Origin: Entrophospora sp. SA101
Lineage: Eukaryota > Glomeromycota > Glomeromycetes > Entrophosporales > Entrophosporaceae
Assembly: GCA_958430865.1 (NCBI GenBank)
Contig: CAUDNR010000184.1
Coordinates: 987-38,464 of the forward strand
Reading direction: 5' to 3'
Length of the DNA: 37,478 nucleotides
Positions 29,726 through 37,478 of the stretch are shown piece after piece. The notes under the pieces were generated by a model. The model saw nothing but the letters and a program-made list of their open reading frames with translations, was not told the origin of the DNA and did not search any database. The first letter of the stretch is position 1; each line of letters starts with the position of its first letter. The translations under genes and the position numbers were made by a program.

Positions 29726-31145
29726 ATGTCACATGATAAATTATTATTATTGTTGAAATGTATAATAATGCTCTGGTTAATTTTGATAGAGAAAGCAGAA
29801 AAGATTATTTTTTTCATTGGTCAAAAAAAAAACAAGGAGCTTTCTGAAAATGAAAAAGGATATTATAAGGAAAGGTTTATTTATGGATTTGAATTAGATA
29901 ATGCAATGTATAAATTGGGAAAACCAAAAGAATGTAAACTGACAAGATACTCTGATAGATTCTGTGAGAGCTGTATTAGATTACAATCACAGAGCACTAC
30001 TTTGACATCTGGAAATAACGTAATTGATGATGACTTTATTCAACAATGTCAAATGAAATCATCTCTACCAGGCTATATTTTTTAGAATGGATACCTTTTG
30101 AGCAATTTGAAGAAATAACAAAATTGACAGAAGGTGAATTTAGTTCAATTTATACTGCCACATGGACAAAAAGAGCTACTGTTGATTATGATGGAAATAA
30201 AAAGGAATAGTGATATTAAAAAGTTTAAATGATTCAAGTAATCCAGGAAAAGGCTTTTTTGATGAGGTTGGTAGTTGTCATTTAAAACAATACAGTATTA
30301 TATAATACTAATTGATTTTATATTCAATAGGCAATGAATCATTGTAAAATTAAATCAAATGGGATTGTTAGGTGGTTTGGTATAACTAAATTCTCAGTAA
30401 ATGGAAATCATTGAATAGTTTTAAATTATCACCCAGAAGGAAATTTAAGAGATTATTTGCAAAAACATCATTTAAATTTAACATTAAAAGACAGAATTAT
30501 AATCTTTGATTATTTATGCAATCATTATTACATCAGATACATTGAAAAGATTTAATTCATTGTGGTTTACATATTATTGCAAGGAGGTTGTTGTTATATT
30601 ACAGATTTAGAGTTATGTGGACCAGTTGATGAAAAGTCATCAAACAAAGTCTATGGAATTGTATCATATGTTGCACCTGAGCTACTTGGAGGTAAAAAGA
30701 ACACAAAAGAATCTGGTATCTATAGTGCTGGGATGTTAATGTGGGAAATATTTGCAGGTCATCCACCATTTGATGATAGAGCTCACAATCATTATTTGAT
30801 TTTTGATATATGTGAAGAAGGTTTACAACCACCAATATTACCTGAAATGCCTGAAGATTATGCATGAATTATGTAACTAGTAGAGAACCTTTTGACTTTT
30901 CTTAAAATAAATTTAAAGAAATTATTAAAAATAAAGGTTTAAAAAATAATAGTAACAATAATAATAGTTTAATAAAAAGATTATTCAAATTTTCTAAAAT
31001 CAAAAAACATGAAATTGATTTTAATAACGACAGTAGTGGTAGTAATGCTTTGCAACAAGCGCACAAATCACATCCAGATGCATATCATACAAGTAGAATA
31101 TTAGATGAAGAGATTGTTAATTCTAAAAGCTTGATAGTTCATTGA
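29726..31145 (+). pseudogene. Decayed protein kinase (mycorrhizal TKL-like family)
   Basis: Recognisable blocks appear in order. The N-terminal zinc-binding-like head reads SDRFCESCIRLQ and SGNNVIDDDFIQQCQ. The start of the kinase domain is EWIPFEQFEEITKLTEGEFS then SIYTATW. After a possible intron come NHCKIKSNGIVRWFGITK and PEGNLRDYLQKHHLNLTL. Subdomain VIb is degraded: the HRD catalytic loop is replaced by IHCGLH. ITDLELCGPV stands in place of the DFG/DLG segment, then YGIVSYVAPELLGGKK, YSAGMLMWEIFAGHPPF. A Ser/Asn-rich tail ends in DAYHTSRILDEEIVNSKSL and TGA at 31143-31145. Frameshifts near 30085 and 30210 and several stops show that it is inactive. An overlapping antisense reading is a shadow. 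Confidence 0.85.
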
Positions 31146-33327
31146 ATAATCTTGATTTTAACTCTTTTCTCTAGAATGTTAACAAAGGCGAATAAAAATT
31201 TCATTATCAATCAATACATAAATTCTAGTAACAATAATAAAAGAAAAGTTTTTATTCATCTTTTTATTTTATTTTTATTTTGTTTCTTATAATAATAATA
31301 TTTCCTATAATAAATTTTTTACAATTTTTTGATTCTCATTAAATGGTGATAATGTGAGGTATCATTTCAATTAATTAGTGATTATGGCTTAACTTTTGGG
31401 CTACTCTTAGTTAATGGTTAAATTAATTAGTTTACGAATTTACTTTGGTTGCACCTAGATGAATCTGTAAGCAACTTAATGGTACCAGATAACTGTAATT
31501 GAATAAAGACGGCCCTTTGCAATGCTATAAAGTTCCTTTTATTCACTTGTGATTGATTTGTTTCAGTTGTTTACATTTATTGGCCAATTGCAAATTTGCT
31601 TTGGTTTACTTGCAAAAAAACTCGAATAGCTTGTTTAGTAGCCTTACATTTACAATTACCAGTATTTCCGATTAACCTTTGGACGATACTTCCTTGACAC
31701 CTACTAGTTAACCAACGCTAGTCCTAGCTTGCTTGCTCACTAAAGCAGATAAACGTACCAAAGATCCACAATTGTTACCTTTTTACCAAGGCATTAACTA
31801 CAATGTTTTATTTTAATTTTTATTTAATAAAAATAATGATTCTATCGCAGAGTTTCATTTTATTAGAATATTAATTATTTTATGCTTTTTCAAACAAAGC
31901 CCAGAAGTTATCAATGAAATTTTCATTGTTCACTACAATAAGGATAAAGATAAAGATGAATCGATTAACATTGATATTATAATTATTTACATAATAATAA
32001 TTACACACTAAAATTAGTCGACCCTGGAACATACATAAACTACAGAATCTCTAATCGATGATGATTTTTATCTATCCCGATCATGTATCATGAGTGTGAA
32101 TTTGTATTCAACAAAAGAAAAACTTAGTGATTGGGATTACAATTTTTTGAGTTTTTATATTTTATTAGCCTTTAAATCAATTTTACTTGTCATTTTTATT
32201 TAATGGCAGCGAATTTGACATGATAGTTTTGTAACAACATTATAATCTGCAGTATATTCGTTAATTAGATATCCAAGAAATACATGGAAAAATATATAAA
32301 ATAATTTATAAAAAAAAACACAAGTTAAAAAATTTGTCAAAGCACCTGCATGGGAGGAAAATATTCAGACCCAAAGGCATTGTGAGTATTACTATTCTTT
32401 GGGAACTCTGACCAATAAGTTTGAATTGGCTTCTTTTTGGTTATATTTTGTTGATTATCTATCTATATTACAAAATTGATTTTTGTAAGTCTTGCAGTGA
32501 GCAAGAAACAACCTATAAAAAAGCTCATTGTTGAAGGTAAGCATTTTTAAATGTTTGTTATTTGCTAATGAAAATATTTTGTTTACTTTATTAAAAAACA
32601 AAATAAAATTGTGTTTAACAATAATTATTGAAGGGTTTGTAATTGAATTTTTTTTTACCTGAAATAAGTGAGTTGGTGATGGTTTCTAAATGTTCAAATA
32701 CAAGATGGGGTGGTGTGAATGTTGTTTTGATGCCAATAAAAACAAATATAATCTTGAATGTAGGGTTGGTTCAAACAACTTAACAACTTTATTTTTGTTG
32801 ATAAGCAATGCAATACAACAATTATGTTTGCATAGAGTAGTAATCCTATGTATTTTTCTTTATAGTTAGCAAAAAAAAAAAAAATAAAATGATGGCAAGG
32901 AAATTATGAAATGATAAATCCAATTACACTAAATTTTGTTTCTTGAAATTTACTCTTGTTTTATGCAGTGATTTCCAAGTCAAAAATGTTGTTACATATA
33001 GAAATGGTCTTGGTAAAAATCGACTGAAGCAAGCCCATATATTTTGTAAAACAATGAATGGACATAAATTTTACATTTGATTAATTGATCCAGGTGTTAT
33101 TGTTATATTGATTTAAATAATGGATGTAATGGATCACACATCTTTTGGAGAGAGCCTAGTTACAATTAGAGAAAAAGAAATTTTTTATAAAAATATGACG
33201 TATATTACATGGAATTTCCTTTTTGAAATAACAGAACTGCGGCTGTCCACAAAGAGATAGTCAAACATTATAGTTTTCATAGCAATAGTAACAATAACAC
33301 GACATATATTTTACTTTCCAAAAAAAC
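31146..33327. other. Gene-poor stretch with small coding-like scraps
   Basis: No complete gene is visible. On the minus strand 31577-31717 is open for 46 codons and reads RLIGNTGNCKCKATKQAIRV then FLQVNQSKFAIGQ before TAA, which looks like a repeat-encoded scrap. On the plus strand 32484-32537 reads SKKQPIKKLIVEG between an acceptor-like and a donor-like site, weakly reminiscent of a cullin N-terminus, but no continuing exon was found. Confidence 0.35.
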
Positions 33328-34362
33328 ATGACTCATTCTCATTTCCATACAATTGCAAATACAAATCCAAATAACTTGCCACCAATCTCCCAACCAGCTG
33401 AAGTTGCAAAATGGGCAAAATATAAAGCTGATTCTATGATGCGTCAATGGGAATTTCAAGTCAATTTATCAAAAGGTTTAGACCATTTTTATGGTGCAAA
33501 CTTGGCAGATAAACAATTTTGGCCAGCTAGTACCGGTGGAATGTATCCAAATCTTATATCATATCTGGAACTGGTACTTAATAAACAAAATACTATAACA
33601 CTAAATGATCTTGACTCTGATTTAATCAACCTTTTGAGGAACATGAATAGTCATGAAGGAGTTGTTTCTACAAAAAGACATCAGCTTGAAATAAATAATC
33701 AAACTATGATGAATTTGGATGAAACGATGAAAATGCCTAATTATGATCGTGCCCAAGAAGCAATATCCACAAAAGAAGCTTGCACCATATGCACCGATTT
33801 GTTGGATTTTAACCGTGGAAATGATATTGTAGAATTGAACAATTGCTCGCATATTTTTCATAGAAATTGTATAGAAACTTGGTTGAGAACTCCTACTTCA
33901 CAAAAAATTTGTCCGAATTGTAAAAAACCTTGCTATAACTCCACATCAAAAACAACAGCAGTCGGAACCATGCCTGATGGTGAAATGGCATATTTTTTTA
34001 GTGATAGGCTGGGTGCTTGGTTTATTTGTTATTTTATTCCACACGGCACACAATCATCATTTCACCCTTCACCTGGACTTCCGTTCAGAGGAACTATACG
34101 TACTGCTGTTTGTCCTATCTATTCTAAATGGGGTCCTTTGCTATTCATTCGTCTGGTGACAGCATTCTACTATCGTCACACTTTCTCTGTTGGTACTTCA
34201 CTTACTACTAACTTGTCGGATACTACAATATGGAATGGTATTCATCATAAAACTTGTATTGATGGATTATTTGGATTTCCAGATCCTGAATATGAAACAA
34301 GGGTTTCTAGTGAATTGGATTCAAAAGACATTTTGGTGTTTTTACATGATATAATACAATAA
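33328..34362 (+). CDS. Deltex-like E3 ubiquitin ligase (RING-H2 plus DTC domain)
   Basis: An intronless 344-residue gene. The N-terminal 145 residues are unrecognised. A RING-H2 finger starts at C152 and C155 (ACTICTDLLDF), continues NNCSHIFHRNCIETWL, and closes with ICPNCKKPC. From about residue 210 to the end is a Deltex C-terminal domain: GTMPDGEMAYFF, HGTQSSFHPSPGLPFRGTIR, TAVCPIYSKWGPLLFIRL, TAFYYRHTFSVGTSLT, WNGIHHKT and DPEYETRVSSELDSKDI. RING-DTC pairs in animal DTX proteins act as E3 ligases; the DTC pocket binds ADP-ribose/NAD and allows ubiquitination of ADP-ribose. WWE domains of classic Deltex are absent, so the plan is DTX3-like. Activity here is inferred from the intact zinc ligands and DTC motifs. 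Confidence 0.9.
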   Translation: MTHSHFHTIANTNPNNLPPISQPAEVAKWAKYKADSMMRQWEFQVNLSKGLDHFYGANLADKQFWPASTGGMYPNLISYLELVLNKQNTITLNDLDSDLINLLRNMNSHEGVVSTKRHQLEINNQTMMNLDETMKMPNYDRAQEAISTKEACTICTDLLDFNRGNDIVELNNCSHIFHRNCIETWLRTPTSQKICPNCKKPCYNSTSKTTAVGTMPDGEMAYFFSDRLGAWFICYFIPHGTQSSFHPSPGLPFRGTIRTAVCPIYSKWGPLLFIRLVTAFYYRHTFSVGTSLTTNLSDTTIWNGIHHKTCIDGLFGFPDPEYETRVSSELDSKDILVFLHDIIQ

Positions 34363-35739
34363 TGAAATGGTAACGATGACAATGAAAAAATTTATAAGTC
34401 TTGAATTAATCAATATTAATTTTTTTTCCTTCATAACAAAATTTATAATGACAATAAAAATTTCTAAATATTATATTAATAAACTTTGTAATTTTTTTTA
34501 TTGTTATTCTCAACAATTTGAAATCTGATTATTAATCAATTTTTGATTTAATCATAACCAAATACAACAAATCTCTAACTTTTTAACTTACTATTCCTGC
34601 ACAAGAAAATGACTTCAACTTGCTGTCCAAACAGTCTCTCAAATTATTATTGTCAACAATATTATGTTTGTTAGTATCAATAATATTATGTGTGTTCTTT
34701 TTGATAAAAATTTTATATTATAGTATTATTATTATCGTGAATGTTCGATAATCAATTAACAGCTAGAACATGATTTACTGAAGAAATATTCTAATTCTAA
34801 CTCTATATAATTGATACCGTTTACAAAGTTGATTCTATATCATTATATGCCATTGTAACTTTCATTTTTATTGCTAACAACAAACTTTCACTCTCCCGAA
34901 TTACCAAGATAAAATCTATGAATTTTTGCTATAGCTTTCAATTTCTGCAAAGAGAAACTATTACGACGCCTACCATAAAACCAATCTTAATGTTGAGAAT
35001 ACCCGTTCACAAGCAATAGAATTTGGTGTTATAGAAAAAAGCTTCATCATGTGATATTATGATTGTTGAATGTATGGTTCTAAATGAAGGCTATATCTTC
35101 ATAACCGAGAAAATAAATTATTTAAATATTATTTTTTATATCCTGTATGATTAACAGATACAGATAGTCTATGTGAAGTGATTTGATATTCATTGTGAAA
35201 TTTTTTCTTGTCTTAGATCATTTATATCAGTACCCTAATTTAATATATATATAGTAAATAAATTATGATTTAGAATTATTACAACACTTAATTATAATTT
35301 GAATTTAATTATATTTATAATACAAGATAATCAAACCTTATTGTGGATGTAAATAAAAAGCCAAAAGGTAATTATAACCCATGAACTTTTTATTAATATT
35401 AATTGTCAAATTCATTAAGCATACAATTAATATTGATAAATTTTAAAAGCCCTATCTTTCATTATATGTTTTAATGCAGGGTTGGCCATGATACAGGTCC
35501 ATTAATGGTCCATTTTAACCATATTATTAATGGCAATGTGCCCAATATATTGCCAACCTGCTTCTTACTATCCACATTAATAATGCCAACATGAATAGCT
35601 TTTGATAAACTTCCTTTCTTCGCACATAGCTGATGGTTCACAAAACACAAGCTCATTACTATTTTAATGCAATGGTTTCCATTCTTAATACCATTACTAT
35701 TTTTATAAGTAAAAAACCAATAACTAAAATGATGAATTG
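34363..35739. other. Gene-free AT-rich stretch
   Basis: No gene is visible. Bases 35476-35561 form an imperfect foldback of 86 bases, with ends GCAGGGTTGGC and GCCAACCTGC (one-base difference) and CCATTAATGG near the centre; it may be a very small MITE. A 61-codon minus-strand reading over it is a by-product. Confidence 0.4.
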
Positions 35740-36740
35740 TAGATCAATAGTCACCACCATTTTTAACAATTTTAACAATAGCTAGAAAAAACTATCCTCT
35801 ATATAAAGCTATTTTAATAAGATGTGTGTAACACTTCTATGGTTGAAAATGAACTTTCGAGTTTTTTTACAGTAGACCTCGATACTATCAGTGTATCTTA
35901 TTTACTAATGAATTTACATTAAATGCTTCATATTGTTTTAGTGGTGCAAGTTCTTGTGTAACTTCAACAGGGTTGTAAATGAATAGAATGGTCAATAGTC
36001 ACAATCATTTTTTAACAATGACTAGAAAGCTCTTAAATTGCTCTCCCTCTAATCTAAAACTATTTTAATAAGATCTGTGTAACAATCTTCCAAGGTTGAA
36101 GATGAACATTCAAATGTATATCATTACTAGTAAATTGTATGTTAAATGCTTCCTATTGTTTTAGTGTTTTGGCAATTCTTGTATAACTTCAGCAAGGTTT
36201 ATAAATAACTAGAGTGATGACCTTTTTTTTTTAACAATGATTGAAAGCTCTTAAATTATTCTCTCTAAAGCTACATTAAATGCTTCTTATTGTTTTAGTG
36301 TTTCAGCAATGCTTGTATAACTTCAACAAGGTTTTTAAATGGTTATAATCACCAGCATTTTTTTTTTTAACAATGACTAAAAGCTCTTAAATTATTCTCC
36401 ATCTAAAACTATTATAATAAGATGTGTGTAACAATCTTCCAAGATTGAAGATGAACGTTCAAATTTTTGTATAGCAGACCATCTATGCATCTTATTATTA
36501 ATAAATTGTAAGTTATTTGGAAATGCTCATATAACATCAACAAGGTTTATAAATAATTAGAGTGATGAACAATCACCACCATTTTTTTTAACAACGGCTG
36601 AAAGCCCTTAAATTATTCTCTTTAAAGCTATTTTAAGATACATGCAATAATCCTCAAGGTTGGAGATAAACTTTTGAGTTTTTGTATAGCAGTCCTCGAA
36701 ACTACCAATGTGTCTTAACAGGTAGGTTGTATGATAAATT
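35740..36740. repeat. Diverged tandem array of about five copies, unit near 220 bp
   Basis: The marker AACAATGACTAGAAAGCTCT or a variant occurs at about 35774, 36014, 36233, 36369 and 36590, giving spacings of 240, 219, 136 and 221. Other shared landmarks follow in order: AAAACTATTTTAATAAGAT, TGTGTAACAATCTTCCAAG, GTTGAAGATGAAC, TTGTTTTAGTG, and TATAACTTCAACAAGGTTT. The third unit lacks about 85 bases. It has no coding capacity. It is satellite-like, with moderate divergence between units. Confidence 0.85.
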
Positions 36741-37478
36741 TCAGCAAACTCTTTGTAGTAAAGTAGATGACAAAATAAAACATAAACATAAAGTAATTAT
36801 CCTATAGCTTAAGTTAATACTGCACGAATTGTTTTCCATATTTTAGTGTGATAGAGCTTTAAGCCCCCACCTATACAGACTTTTCCTTTGTGCTATTAGA
36901 ACCCACTATGTGATTTTTTGAAGAATTTTGCAACTATACTATGTTTGTTCTATTTATCTTGATATGAAATTAATGTCTTTGGAAATAAGATTAAAACAAT
37001 GGTTAATGGATCTCGAGTTAAAAATGTATTTGACTTTTACACTAGATTTTGCTAAGTTGACATTGACACCTGAACCAGATATCAAAGAAACAATCTTTCG
37101 GGACCTATTGTATTGACCACACACTATTAATTTGTTCTGCAAGATAAGTGCCAGTATGTCTCTCAGAAGTGTTTTTTTAACTAGTGTAATAACAAATTAA
37201 TAACAACTATAATATATCTCTATAATAAGGTCATAGTTTGAAATAGTAAGTTAATAAAGAAAGTAGACTAATAACTAATATTGATTGATTTATTGATTGA
37301 TTATCTAACAAAAAATGATGGCCCAAAAACTATGGATAGAGGGATCTTCCCCTTTTCGAAGACCATTTGGGGGGTTTTCTAGCAAAAACTGGGTATAAGT
37401 ACCCTTAAACTGTCCACATTTTCGAATAAGGGAATTTCGAAAATTTTATTGGTAAATTACAAAATTCCACCAATCAAA
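36741..37478. other. Gene-free end of the window
   Basis: Overlapping 62-codon readings on both strands at 36928-37142 show no recognised motif. The last 160 bases (GC-richer, with GGGGGGTTTTCTAGC and TTTCGAAAATTTTATTGG) look like the edge of a repeat that continues beyond the window. Confidence 0.4.

Noticed and set aside
32484..32537. Possible cullin N-terminal exon (SKKQPIKKLIVEG)
   Set aside because: No start exon and no following exon could be joined in frame; the match is too short.
36928..37142. Mirror-like open readings of 62 codons on both strands
   Set aside because: No recognised motif, no splice context, and equal length on both strands suggests chance.
1..37478. CRISPR array, bacterial defence or operon structure
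   Set aside because: No regularly spaced short repeats, no operon spacing, and spliceosomal introns throughout show nuclear eukaryotic DNA.

Overview
The window is very AT-rich eukaryotic DNA. Its genes are broken by many short GT-AG introns of roughly 45-100 bases, and most of the rest is decayed transposable elements. The gene families point to a fungus: a BTB-BACK-TLDc protein, a RING/TRAF zinc-finger protein with a poly-Asn tract, a tyrosine-kinase-like pseudogene with an adaptor-type zinc-binding head, CWC2, RIX7/NVL, FIT2/SCS3 and a mitochondrial uS5. I infer an early-diverging Mucoromycota fungus, most probably an arbuscular mycorrhizal (Glomeromycotina, Rhizophagus-like) species. That is a judgement from family style, not from a database search.

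Layout. 1-1550 is transposon debris: a Tc1/mariner-like DDE fragment, then a complete 475-bp internally deleted hAT element with its 8-bp target duplication. 1551-3300 is a five-exon RING/TRAF-type gene. 3301-9750 is gene-poor and holds foldback elements, a pogo-like remnant, and a three-layer nest: a CACTA-like MITE inside a hAT-like element inside an older coding remnant. 9753-12352 is a twelve-exon gene for a SWIRM plus JAMM/MPN protein resembling MYSM1, the histone H2A deubiquitinase. One of its introns looks like a U12-type AT-AC intron. 13438-14454 is an intronless FIT2/SCS3 gene.

15307-19927 is a large inverted structure. Two 678-bp arms, identical over their full length by my reading, flank a two-exon BTB-BACK-TLDc gene. 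The left arm is the 3' part of an unrecognised gene whose upstream exons lie outside the arm. The right arm carries only the truncated 3' copy and abuts a RIX7/NVL gene whose ATPase exons are missing. 20.5-25.3 kb is repeats: a tRNA-Val-like SINE head with a duplicated tail, a transposon-related pseudogene with three in-frame stops, and an isolated hAT-like end.

25365-28861 holds two minus-strand housekeeping genes: mitochondrial ribosomal protein uS5m, which has one in-frame stop, and the splicing factor CWC2 with a 14-nt microexon. 29726-31145 is a decayed kinase pseudogene. 33328-34362 is an intronless RING-H2 plus Deltex C-terminal (DTC) protein. 35740-36740 is a diverged tandem array of about five copies.

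There is no operon logic here. Shared themes are ubiquitin (RING/TRAF, Deltex-like, JAMM deubiquitinase, BTB) and RNA processing (CWC2, and the candidate minor-spliceosome intron). The two strongest leads are the AT-AC intron in the MYSM1-like gene and the perfect inverted duplication around the BTB gene with its breakpoint in RIX7.
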